This document shows positions 1 to 5,943 of a stretch of 6,115 nucleotides of DNA, piece after piece. The position numbers and the translations under genes were made by a program. Position 1 is the stretch's first letter. Every line of letters begins with the position of its first letter. Under the pieces are notes generated by a model. The model worked only from the letters and a program-made list of their open reading frames with translations. It was not told where the DNA came from and did not search any database. This DNA is from AC-69 sp046728055 (lineage in GTDB: Bacteria > Actinomycetota > UBA4738 > HRBIN12). Where the stretch lies: positions 1 through 6,115 of the forward strand of contig JBKPDU010000079.1 in the NCBI GenBank assembly GCA_046728055.1, written 5' to 3'.

Positions 1-31
1 TCGGCCGGGGAGGGCCCGGGAAGGTCGAGGC

Positions 32-1060
32 TCAGGCGCACCTGACCGAGGTGGTCCTCACGTCGGTGAAGCCGCCCGGCTGACCGGCGGCGGGGGTCCA
101 CTTCCACGAGTAGCCCGCCCGCCGCAGCGTGATCCGAAGGATCCCGAACGCATCGTCCTGGGCCACTGCCAAGTTGGCCGGCCTCGGTCCCGTAAGCAAT
201 GCGTACTTGCTGGCACCGCCGGTCCCCACCACGAACTCGCGGATCCCGCGCTCGACGTCCAGCCTGCCTCCGGGCGCCTGCGGCTTCCACCGTTGGTAGT
301 TGTGGGAGTGACCGTTCAGCACGACGTCGGCATGGGCTCGGTACAGCAAGCGCCACAACGGCCTCATGGACGGCGACGCTCCGCTGCCGCTCGAGTACGA
401 GAACAGGGGATGGTGCCAGTACGCGAGGGTGCAGTTGTAGGCGGTGGCCGGATGGTCCGCGAGATCCTGCTTCAGCCACTGGTGCATCCTGTTGCCCCGC
501 CCGGGGTTGGCCGGATCGGATGGGACGCCGCAGCCGCCACTCGCAAAGCACAGCTCCGAGGAGAGCGCGATGAAGTGCCAGCACACCCCCTGCCCCGGCG
601 TGCATCCCTTCGGCACGTCGAAGCTGTAGTAGCCGAGCCCGTCGGGTCCCCTCACCCGGTCCCCGAAGTACCGGAAGTAGCCACTCGGAGTGGAGCTCGG
701 ATCCTGGGCGTACTCGTGGTTCCCGGGAACGGGGTTCGTGTTCGCAAGGTACCGTCCCCACGTCGGATCGTAGTACGACGTGTACGCAGAGTAGCTTCCG
801 GTGTTGTACTGATTGTCTCCGAGGGCCAGCACCAAGGTGAGGCCGGCAAGCATCTTGGCCGTGTCGTCGTACTGGCAATTGTCCGGCCTGGTCGCCGGAT
901 AGGGGGCGCTCGGGCAGGCGATGTCACCCGCGGCGCCGATGACGTAGGACGTGCCGGCGGCAGCTCGAGAGGGGCCGGCTTCTCCGATCGGCTTGGCTGG
1001 CGCCGGCGACGCGAACGACCCGAGCAGGAGGATGCTCAGCACGAACGCGAGCTTCTTCAT
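32..1060 (-). CDS. Secreted metallophosphoesterase, purple acid phosphatase-like
   Basis: The 342-residue product probably hydrolyses phosphate mono- or diesters outside the membrane; the substrate cannot be read from the sequence. Residues 1-22 form a Sec signal peptide (MKK, a hydrophobic run, then an Ala/Pro-rich cleavage region). The calcineurin-like metal-binding blocks follow in order: GDIAC (D46), GDNQY (D82, N83), GNHEY (N114, H115), WHHP (H216) and GHSHNY (H251, H253). The first block has D-I-A instead of the textbook D-x-H, as I recall for the GDIAC-type secreted subfamily. Eight cysteines in the predicted mature part (49, 62, 153, 160, 171, 177, 210, 341) suggest disulfides, which fits export. 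The ATG is the only sensible start because an in-frame stop lies 27 bases upstream. The gene is 24 nt downstream of, and co-directional with, the DUF1996-propeller gene, so co-transcription is likely. The metallophosphoesterase fold is near certain; 'acid phosphatase' is only a family label. Confidence 0.93.
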   Translation of the reverse strand: MKKLAFVLSILLLGSFASPAPAKPIGEAGPSRAAAGTSYVIGAAGDIACPSAPYPATRPDNCQYDDTAKMLAGLTLVLALGDNQYNTGSYSAYTSYYDPTWGRYLANTNPVPGNHEYAQDPSSTPSGYFRYFGDRVRGPDGLGYYSFDVPKGCTPGQGVCWHFIALSSELCFASGGCGVPSDPANPGRGNRMHQWLKQDLADHPATAYNCTLAYWHHPLFSYSSGSGASPSMRPLWRLLYRAHADVVLNGHSHNYQRWKPQAPGGRLDVERGIREFVVGTGGASKYALLTGPRPANLAVAQDDAFGILRITLRRAGYSWKWTPAAGQPGGFTDVRTTSVRCA

Positions 1061-1073
1061 TCTTCGAGGAACA

Positions 1074-1078
1074 CCCTC
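1074..1078 (-). promoter_or_regulatory. Weak ribosome binding site for the phosphoesterase
   Basis: GAGGG on the minus strand lies in the 24-nt gap between the two operon genes, 13 nt before the ATG. That is longer than the optimum, so translation may partly depend on ribosomes finishing the upstream gene. No better purine-rich site is present in the gap. Confidence 0.4.
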
Positions 1079-1084
1079 ATCGGT

Positions 1085-3121
1085 TCAAGCGAAGCCGATC
1101 TTCGTCACGAAGGCGTCGCGGTCGCCCCGGTTGACCTTCCCCTCGAACGCCCCGTGGGTCTCCCCAGCCACGTAGACCGCATCGGCGTTCGCGGTGAGCG
1201 CCGACCCGATGTCGAAGTCGGTGGTCCCGAACTGAGTGGTCCACAGCTGCACGCCACGCGGGTTGTACTTCGCCAGGAACACGTCGTTCTCGCCCAGCGC
1301 AGTATGGTCGGGGAACGCCCCGTTTGTGGAGCCGGCGACGAAGATGCCGTCCACCGTCACATCAACACCGCGGACATCGTCCGTCGCCGCCGAGCCGAAC
1401 TGCCGCGTCCACGCCTCGTGGCCGCCATGGTCGAGCCGCCGGACGAACCCGTCGGTCCCTCCCTGGGTCACCTGCTCGGGGAACGTCCCATCCGTCGAGC
1501 CTCCCACGTAGATCGCCGACGACCCGGCGGCCATGGCCCTGATCCCGTCCTTGCCGGTCGTGCCGAATTGCGACACCCACCCCCTGGCCCCGTTCGGCCG
1601 GAACGCCTGAACGAACCCGTCCACTCCTCCGGCATTCGCTCCCTCGAACGCCCCCTCGGTCGATCCGGCGACGTACACGCCGAAGAAGTCCACGGCGACG
1701 GCGCTGACGTCATCGGTGAGCCGTGTCCCCACCTGCTTGGTCCACAGCTGGGCCCCCGTAAGGGTGTACTTCCGAACGAACCCGTCCACGCCTCCCCGAC
1801 GGGTGGAGCCGAGCCTGCCGTCAGTGGTGCCGGCGACGTAGACGCTTCCGGCGTTCACGGCCACGGCGAGTGCCCGGTCCTCGCCGACCGATCCGAACTG
1901 GCGGGTCCACAAGACCTTGCCCCGGAGGCTGTACGCGCGGACGAACGCGTCCATTCCTGCGCGATGCTTCTGTCCGTGAAGGGCCCGATCGGTCGAGCCG
2001 ACGACGAAGATGGCGCTCCCGGTGGCGGCGACGGCGAACGCCTGGTCGATCCCGGCCGTGCCGAACTCATCCGTCCACAGCTCGCGGCCTCCCGAGCCGT
2101 ACGCCCGGATGAAGGCGTCGGTCCGAGCTCGGAAGTCCTCGCCGGGGAGGGCCAGGTTGGTCGACCCCACGACGAACGCCCGATCGGATGCCTCGGCCAG
2201 CCCCAGGGCCAGGTCGTAGCGGATGGTCCCGAACTGCTCGGTCCATTCGGGCTTGGCGGCCGGAGTTACCGAGCCGCACCCCACGTGGGCCACCAGGCAG
2301 TCGGCCACGAGCTGATCCAGTCTTGACTGTTGCCACGTGTTCCAGAAGTCCGAGTGCAAGGTGTAGTAGGGACCGCTCGAGAGCGTGAGGCCGACGCTCC
2401 CATCCGCGTTCAGCGGGTTCATGACCCCGAAGTGGATCCGCGTGCTGACCCTGGCCAGGACGTGGCCGAAACCAGGCGGGCAGATCCCGCCGACCGGGTA
2501 GACGACGTTGGAAGGGTCGAGCCCGACACCATCCCAGCAATTCGGCAGATCGATGACGCCGACAACACCATCGACGAACCGATATGACGCCCACGGACGG
2601 CAGTCGTACGGTGCGTCCATCTTTGGGGTCTTCACCGGGCCGCTCGCCCCGCAGTACCAGAAGACGTGCGGGTTCTCCGCCGCCGACTGGGCATCCTTGT
2701 TGCCACCGATGTACTTCAGGCCCGAGGGGATGGTCTCGACCGCGCGGTCTCTCACCCCCAGGTAGTAGACCCGCATGACCCGCGGCTCGATGGTCACGCC
2801 GCGAAGCGAGGCCGTGGGGGACCAGTATCCCGCGGTATCACTGGGGATGCGGCAGTTCGTCGAGCCGGCCAGCATCGACGCAAATGTCGAGTTGGCGTTT
2901 GTCGTCTCGTTGCCGAAGAAGTCGTGCCTGTGGGAGGCGCCGGGTTGACCGGGGAAGGCGATCGGATCATCCATGGCCGCGTGTGAGAAGGGGCACCGAA
3001 CCCAGAACTGTCCCGCACGCGATGCGGCGCCGACGGGCGACGGAACGAGCGTCGCGAGCAGCGCCAGGATCGCGATCGCGGCACCGTAACCGGCACGCCG
3101 TCCGATCGGCTTCCTTCGCAC
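1085..3121 (-). CDS. Secreted DUF1996 protein with C-terminal seven-bladed beta-propeller
   Basis: The 678-residue product is an exported protein of unknown function. Residues 1-32 look like a Sec signal peptide (RRKPIGRR, a hydrophobic run of about 15, then a small-residue cleavage region). Residues ~38-265 match DUF1996: RCPFSH, DDPIAFPGQPG, SHRHDFFGN (H64, H66), YWSP, VYYLG, and PNCWDG followed by CPPGF. Residues 293-678 are seven tandem SBBP-type repeats, each starting W-T-x-Q-F-G and containing VAGSTxG and DAFV. There is no sorting motif or second membrane segment, so the protein is probably free or attached non-covalently. I chose the GTG at 3121 because GGAGGG lies 6 nt upstream and the signal peptide follows at once. 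The frame stays open to an ATG at 3271, but that stretch covers the divergent control region and would bury the signal peptide 50 residues in. The phosphoesterase follows directly. A binding or scaffold role at the cell surface is inference. Confidence 0.9.
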   Translation of the reverse strand: MRRKPIGRRAGYGAAIAILALLATLVPSPVGAASRAGQFWVRCPFSHAAMDDPIAFPGQPGASHRHDFFGNETTNANSTFASMLAGSTNCRIPSDTAGYWSPTASLRGVTIEPRVMRVYYLGVRDRAVETIPSGLKYIGGNKDAQSAAENPHVFWYCGASGPVKTPKMDAPYDCRPWASYRFVDGVVGVIDLPNCWDGVGLDPSNVVYPVGGICPPGFGHVLARVSTRIHFGVMNPLNADGSVGLTLSSGPYYTLHSDFWNTWQQSRLDQLVADCLVAHVGCGSVTPAAKPEWTEQFGTIRYDLALGLAEASDRAFVVGSTNLALPGEDFRARTDAFIRAYGSGGRELWTDEFGTAGIDQAFAVAATGSAIFVVGSTDRALHGQKHRAGMDAFVRAYSLRGKVLWTRQFGSVGEDRALAVAVNAGSVYVAGTTDGRLGSTRRGGVDGFVRKYTLTGAQLWTKQVGTRLTDDVSAVAVDFFGVYVAGSTEGAFEGANAGGVDGFVQAFRPNGARGWVSQFGTTGKDGIRAMAAGSSAIYVGGSTDGTFPEQVTQGGTDGFVRRLDHGGHEAWTRQFGSAATDDVRGVDVTVDGIFVAGSTNGAFPDHTALGENDVFLAKYNPRGVQLWTTQFGTTDFDIGSALTANADAVYVAGETHGAFEGKVNRGDRDAFVTKIGFA
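1088..2245 (-). repeat. Seven SBBP-type propeller blades within the DUF1996 gene
   Basis: Seven protein-level repeats begin at tryptophans W293, W349, W405, W460, W515, W571 and W627 of the 678-residue product. The spacings are 56, 56, 55, 55, 56 and 56 residues, and the last unit is 52. The shared pattern is W-T-x-Q-F-G-T, then D-x-A/V-x-A-V, then V-Y-V-A-G-S-T-x-G, then G-x-D-A-F-V-R-x-Y and G-x-x-L. Seven blades is a normal number for a closed propeller, and the array ends right at the stop codon, so it looks complete. The DNA repeats are diverged, which argues against a recent expansion. Confidence 0.88.
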
Positions 3122-3127
3122 GGCACC

Positions 3128-3133
3128 CCCTCC
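3128..3133 (-). promoter_or_regulatory. Ribosome binding site fixing the GTG start of the DUF1996 gene
   Basis: GGAGGG on the minus strand, within a GGAGGGGG run, ends 6 nt before the GTG at 3121. Its quality and spacing are the main reasons for rejecting the upstream ATG at 3271 as the start. Confidence 0.75.
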
Positions 3134-3168
3134 GATCAGGCAACGCCGGACACACTTGAGCACCCGCC

Positions 3169-3196
3169 AGCATAGACAAGGCTCCGGAGGTCGCAA
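3169..3196 (-). promoter_or_regulatory. Candidate sigma-70-type promoter for the DUF1996/phosphoesterase operon
   Basis: On the minus strand, TTGCGA (3191-3196) and TATGCT (3169-3174) are separated by 16 nt. Each matches the housekeeping consensus at 4 of 6 positions. Transcription would start near 3162, leaving a leader of about 40 nt with the ribosome binding site close to its end. The assignment rests on motif match and position only. Confidence 0.45.
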
Positions 3197-3215
3197 CCAC
3201 GCCGCCGAGTCCAGG

Positions 3216-3221
3216 TACGAT
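3216..3221 (+). promoter_or_regulatory. -10 box of a leaderless promoter for the amidase
   Basis: TACGAT fits the actinobacterial TANNNT -10 pattern and lies exactly 6 nt before the GTG at 3228. Transcription would then begin at or next to the start codon, and the mRNA would need no ribosome binding site; indeed none of good quality is present (only AGG, 12 nt away). No convincing -35 box is visible, which is common for this promoter type. The same layout appears before the DinB-family gene at 5944. Confidence 0.55.
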
Positions 3222-3227
3222 CGCCCG

Positions 3228-3965
3228 GTGACCCGGCCGATCAGCGCGGCGATGGCGCTGATGGCTTGCACGATGCTCCTGGCGCCGAGTGCTCAGGCCC
3301 TGGGTTCCGAAGGTCAACCCGCCGCCCCGCTCGTCGACCCGTCGTCGCTGAAGCCGGCGATCGTGTGGAAGAAGATCCCGTTTGGCGCGACCCGGAAGCG
3401 ACAGATGGCCGCCTACTCAAAGCGACACTACGGCGAGCGGACATGGGAGCTCAGCGACCCGCGCGTCGTGGTGGAGCACTACACGGACGGCTCGTCCTTC
3501 TCGAGTGCTTGGAACACGTTCGCGGCGAACGGTGTGCACCTCGGCGAGATGCCGGGCGTGTGTTCGCATTTCATCGTCGACACGGACGGCGCCATCTACC
3601 AGCTCGTCAACCTTGGGATCCGGTGTCGGCACGCCATCGGGATGAACTGGACGGCCATCGGCATCGAGATGGTGGGGTCCAGCGCTGCACAGATCCTGCA
3701 TCGCAGGTCCCAGCTGCGCGCCGCCTTGAGGTTGACGCTGTGGCTGGTGGCGAGGTTCGGCATCGAGGTTCGGAACGTCATAGGGCACGCGGAGACCCTG
3801 ATGAGCCCATACCATCACGAGCTGTATCCGTCCTGGCGCTGCCTGACCCACAGCGACTGGCAGCATGGGGAAATGCGGATCTTCCGGCGCAAGCTCAAAA
3901 GGATGGCCACACGGGCCGGGGTGCCGATCGGCCCGCGGCCTCAGTGGGTCGATCCGAACTGCTGA
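3228..3965 (+). CDS. Secreted peptidoglycan amidase, Amidase_2/PGRP type
   Basis: The 245-residue product probably cleaves the bond between N-acetylmuramic acid and L-alanine of peptidoglycan outside the membrane. With the GTG start, residues 1-24 are a signal peptide (VTRP, a hydrophobic core, then SAQA). The Amidase_2 domain spans ~75-225: VVEHYT carries the first expected zinc ligand (H84), VCSHFIVDTDGAIYQLV is the family's central strand block, IGIEMVG follows, and IGHAE holds the second ligand (H187). The third is probably in WRCLTHSDW (H208 or D210). Cysteines 112, 133, 205 and 245 could form disulfides. The frame is open back to an ATG at 3156, but that would put 24 polar residues before the signal peptide and overlap the divergent promoter. 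An ATG at 3252 is possible but would remove the positive n-region. The gene is divergent from the DUF1996 operon. Cell-wall turnover or attack on competitors are equally possible roles. Confidence 0.88.
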   Translation: MTRPISAAMALMACTMLLAPSAQALGSEGQPAAPLVDPSSLKPAIVWKKIPFGATRKRQMAAYSKRHYGERTWELSDPRVVVEHYTDGSSFSSAWNTFAANGVHLGEMPGVCSHFIVDTDGAIYQLVNLGIRCRHAIGMNWTAIGIEMVGSSAAQILHRRSQLRAALRLTLWLVARFGIEVRNVIGHAETLMSPYHHELYPSWRCLTHSDWQHGEMRIFRRKLKRMATRAGVPIGPRPQWVDPNC

Positions 3966-3971
3966 GGAAGC

Positions 3972-4007
3972 ACGAACCCCCCGGCGGCGCGCCGCCGGGG
4001 GGTTCGT
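3972..4007. terminator. Bidirectional hairpin terminator between convergent genes
   Basis: A perfect 17-bp inverted repeat has arms at 3972-3988 and 3991-4007 with GC between them, including six C:G pairs followed by GGCGGC/GCCGCC. It starts 7 nt after the amidase stop and lies 13 nt from the stop of the convergent gene, so it can serve both. There is no run of T on either side, so it is not a textbook intrinsic terminator. Hairpins without a T tail are often proposed as terminators in high-GC actinobacteria. Confidence 0.75.
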
Positions 4008-4020
4008 CGAGCTCAGTTCG

Positions 4021-4575
4021 TCAGGCGGTCGTGCCGGTCTGCTTGCCGCTCTGCTCCATCACGCCGCCGGTCGGCGTGGCGCTCTGCCCCATCTTGTCGC
4101 CGGACTGCTTGGCGACCTGCTCGATCCGATCGCCGGCCTGCTCGACCCGCTCACCGGCCTTCTGGATCTTGCGGCCCGTGTGCTCGACCACGTCGCCAAC
4201 CCGGTAGGCAGTTGCCGTCGCCTTGTCCGTCCCGCGTGCGGCCATCTCGTCCATGCCGCCCATGCCGTTCATCCATCCCTTGACGCGCTGAAAGGCGCCC
4301 GTCCTCGTGCCCACGGCGTAGATCGCCCCGGCCGCCAGCAGCAACCGGAACAGACGGAACCGGCGCTTCGTCGGCTCCTCCACGGTGAACTCGGCCTTTT
4401 CCAGCAGGTCCAGCACGCGCTGACGCTCGGAACGGTTGCCCTCGATCTCGTCGCGGAGCACCCGATTCTCCGCCTTCAGCTGCTCGTTCTGCGACTCTGC
4501 CCGATCGGCCCTCATCTCCACCATGCGCTGACGCGCACCCGTGCGCATGCGTTCCATCTTGCCGGTGATGTCCAT
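4021..4575 (-). CDS. Unrecognised membrane protein with coiled coil and amphipathic tail
   Basis: I do not recognise this 184-residue protein. Residues ~5-65 are charged and helical with heptad-like spacing (including EQLKAENRVLRDEI), a likely coiled coil. Residues ~75-93 form one short membrane segment (LFRLLLAAGAIYAVG) preceded by KRRFR, so the N-terminus is probably cytoplasmic by the positive-inside rule. The segment ends GTRTG, which resembles the 'GxRAG' turn of small YtxH-like envelope proteins, but this is a weak similarity. Residues ~100-112 are Met/Gly-rich. Residues ~125-165 are an amphipathic helix with a 7-residue repeat (AGERVEQ, AGDRIEQ), and the last 20 are Gly/Ser/Thr/Gln-rich. 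The ATG has a strong AAGGAGG 7 nt upstream. It lies 111 bp downstream of the pol IV gene on the same strand and seems to have its own promoter. A structural or stress-related envelope role is only a guess. Confidence 0.82.
   Translation of the reverse strand: MDITGKMERMRTGARQRMVEMRADRAESQNEQLKAENRVLRDEIEGNRSERQRVLDLLEKAEFTVEEPTKRRFRLFRLLLAAGAIYAVGTRTGAFQRVKGWMNGMGGMDEMAARGTDKATATAYRVGDVVEHTGRKIQKAGERVEQAGDRIEQVAKQSGDKMGQSATPTGGVMEQSGKQTGTTA
4117..4158 (-). repeat. Two imperfect 21-bp heptad repeats in the coiled-coil gene
   Basis: Residues 140-153 are AGERVEQ followed by AGDRIEQ, and the 21-bp DNA units are nearly identical. The flanking sequence keeps a weaker seven-residue rhythm (GRKIQK before, VAKQSGD after). 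This suggests a local duplication extending an amphipathic helix. Confidence 0.6.
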
Positions 4576-4582
4576 GCTTCGC

Positions 4583-4589
4583 CCTCCTT
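4583..4589 (-). promoter_or_regulatory. Strong ribosome binding site for the coiled-coil protein
   Basis: AAGGAGG on the minus strand ends 7 nt before the ATG at 4575. It is the best Shine-Dalgarno match in the window, supports this start, and suggests efficient translation. Confidence 0.85.
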
Positions 4590-4631
4590 ACTTGACGCCC
4601 CGTACCCTTTCACCATACCCATTGTGGCCGG

Positions 4632-4662
4632 GTTCTACCCACCGTCTTTCTCCATTGGTCAA
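4632..4662 (-). promoter_or_regulatory. Weak candidate promoter for the coiled-coil protein
   Basis: On the minus strand, TTGACC (4657-4662) is followed after 19 nt by TAGAAC (4632-4637). The -35 match is good (5 of 6) but the spacer is long and the -10 box is modest. A small inverted repeat, ATTG-GT-CAAT (4654-4663), overlaps the -35 box and could be an operator or chance. This and the ribosome binding site are all I can see in the 111-bp gap after the pol IV gene. Confidence 0.3.
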
Positions 4663-4686
4663 TCCCGTCCCACCAGGGTTGGATCC

Positions 4687-5877
4687 TCAGTCGGGGAGCA
4701 GGGGCACCGACGGCCCGTGGTCACGGCCGAGGAGCACGGCCCGAATGATCGCGGTCGAACCGAATCGATCGCGAACCTTGTCGATCGTGGCATCGATGGG
4801 ATGAGCCAGCGGGCGATCGAACGGCAACGCAAGTTGAATGGCGAAGTCGTCATCGAGGTTGCTCAGGGTTACCCCGATGAGCGTGATGCCCTGACACTGG
4901 ATCATCGGCATGGCCGCGCCGAGCAGTTGCCTCGCCGTGGCGAGGATCGTCTGTGTATGCGCGGTGGCCTCCGGGATGGTGTGCGAGCGCGTCGCGCGCG
5001 AGAGGTCGTCGAACCGCAGCCGGAGCGTCACGGTGCGGCATACTCGGTGAGCCGCCCGGAGCCTGCGAGTCAGACGGTCGACCAGGGCCACGAGGTCGGC
5101 ATCGAGAGTTTCGGGAGATCGAGGCCTTCGACCGAGCGCGCGCTGGGTCCCCATCGAGTGGCGACGATGGCCCACCCGGACCGGCCTGGGATCACGGTTG
5201 TGGGCAAGGGCGTGGATGTGGCGACCGGCCGCCCGGCCGAGCATCCGAACCAGCGTGGTCTCGCCGAGCACCGCCACCTGTCCCACGGTCGTGACGTGGC
5301 GGTCTCGCAGCTTGGCCGCGGTGACCGGCCCCACGCCCCACAGCGCCTCGACCGGAAGCGGATGCAGGAACTCCAGCTCGCCATCGGTCGGCACCGCCAG
5401 TAGCCCGTCGGGCTTGGCAACCCCACTGGCCACCTTGGCCAGGAACTTGGTCCTGGCAACCCCCACCGTGAGGGGCAGACCGACCTTCTCCAGGACGTCT
5501 CGACGCAATCGCACCGCGATCTCGGTTGGCGTGCCCGAGATCAGCCTCAATCCACCGACGTCAAGGAACGCCTCGTCGATCGACAGCCCCTCGACGAAGG
5601 GCGTCGTGTCGTTGAACACCTCGAACAGCGCCTTGCTGGCCTGGCTGTACGCATCCATCCGTGGATGGACGATGACCGCGTTCGGGCATAGCCGGCGAGC
5701 CTGCGCCCCGCCCATGGGCGTCCGGATGCCGAACGCCTTGGCCTCGTAACTGGCGGCCAGGACGACCCCAGCCCCGACGATGACCGGGCGGCCTCGAAGA
5801 CGCGGGTCGTCCCGCTGCTCGACCGACGCGTAGAAGGAATCGACGTCGGCGTGCAGGATGGTCGCCTCGCTCGACAC
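4687..5877 (-). CDS. dinB: DNA polymerase IV (Y-family translesion polymerase)
   Basis: The 396-residue product is an error-prone polymerase that copies past damaged bases in the cytoplasm; the length is normal for the family. The palm has HADVDSFYASVEQ (catalytic D11, with Y16 at the steric-gate position) and SIDEAFLD (D101, E102). SYEAKAFGIRTPM is the finger block, KFLAKVASGVAKPDG (~144-158) is typical Pol IV, and LWGVGPVTAAKL (~179-190) is the helix-hairpin-helix of the thumb. The little finger covers ~240-345. QLALPF (348-353) fits the beta-clamp-binding motif, and a tail ending in an RFG / RAVLLGR block follows. I chose the GTG at 5877 because homology begins within ten residues. The frame stays open to 6090, but those extra residues run antisense to the divergent gene and look unlike Pol IV. 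No Shine-Dalgarno lies at a normal distance (GAGG is 17 nt away). A perfect LexA box touches the start codon, so SOS induction is expected. Confidence 0.95.
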   Translation of the reverse strand: MSSEATILHADVDSFYASVEQRDDPRLRGRPVIVGAGVVLAASYEAKAFGIRTPMGGAQARRLCPNAVIVHPRMDAYSQASKALFEVFNDTTPFVEGLSIDEAFLDVGGLRLISGTPTEIAVRLRRDVLEKVGLPLTVGVARTKFLAKVASGVAKPDGLLAVPTDGELEFLHPLPVEALWGVGPVTAAKLRDRHVTTVGQVAVLGETTLVRMLGRAAGRHIHALAHNRDPRPVRVGHRRHSMGTQRALGRRPRSPETLDADLVALVDRLTRRLRAAHRVCRTVTLRLRFDDLSRATRSHTIPEATAHTQTILATARQLLGAAMPMIQCQGITLIGVTLSNLDDDFAIQLALPFDRPLAHPIDATIDKVRDRFGSTAIIRAVLLGRDHGPSVPLLPD

Positions 5878-5890
5878 GAACGTATGTTCG
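5877..5890. promoter_or_regulatory. LexA-binding SOS box at the pol IV start
   Basis: The 14-bp site reads CGAACGTATGTTCG on the plus strand and CGAACATACGTTCG on the minus strand. It matches the Gram-positive LexA consensus CGAAC-N4-GTTCG at every position and is the only such site I found in the window. It shares one base with the GTG codon of the pol IV gene and lies 53 nt before the ATG of the divergent DinB-family gene. LexA bound here would cover the promoter or start region of the polymerase gene until DNA damage triggers LexA self-cleavage. Confidence 0.88.
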
Positions 5891-5931
5891 CATGCCTCGA
5901 CGACGCGGGGGTTCGGGACGAGTGGGTCTGT

Positions 5932-5937
5932 TACGGT
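5932..5937 (+). promoter_or_regulatory. -10 box of a leaderless promoter for the DinB-family gene
   Basis: TACGGT lies exactly 6 nt before the ATG at 5944, the spacing expected for a leaderless transcript. No Shine-Dalgarno sequence precedes the ATG, and no clear -35 box is seen. The LexA box at 5877-5890 would sit about 40-50 nt upstream of the -10 box, at or just beyond the -35 region. Confidence 0.5.
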
Positions 5938-5943
5938 GCCCAC

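Noticed and set aside
293..2326. Long plus-strand open frame of 677 codons opposite the phosphoesterase and DUF1996 genes
   Set aside because: It is antisense to two genes with clear domains, its translation is Arg/Gly/Val-rich without recognisable motifs, and such frames are expected opposite high-GC coding DNA.
3156..3227. Amidase start at the ATG at 3156
   Set aside because: It would place 24 polar residues before the signal peptide and overlap the promoter candidates on both strands.
3258..3269. Possible lipobox (LMAC) in the amidase signal peptide
   Set aside because: The cysteine is followed by more hydrophobic residues and then an SAQA cleavage-like site, so a normal signal peptide fits better than a lipoprotein.
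3122..3271. N-terminal extension of the DUF1996 protein to an ATG at 3271
   Set aside because: It would overlap the divergent promoter and the amidase start and put 50 residues before an obvious signal peptide; the GTG at 3121 has a good ribosome binding site.
4615..4620. GGGTAT on the minus strand as a SigB/SigF-type -10 box for the coiled-coil gene
   Set aside because: No GTTT-like -35 box is found at 14-17 nt upstream, so the stress-sigma reading has no second element to support it.
3865..5403. Plus-strand open frame of 512 codons across the coiled-coil and pol IV genes
   Set aside because: It overlaps the amidase end, the terminator hairpin and two well-supported minus-strand genes, and has low-complexity composition with no motif.
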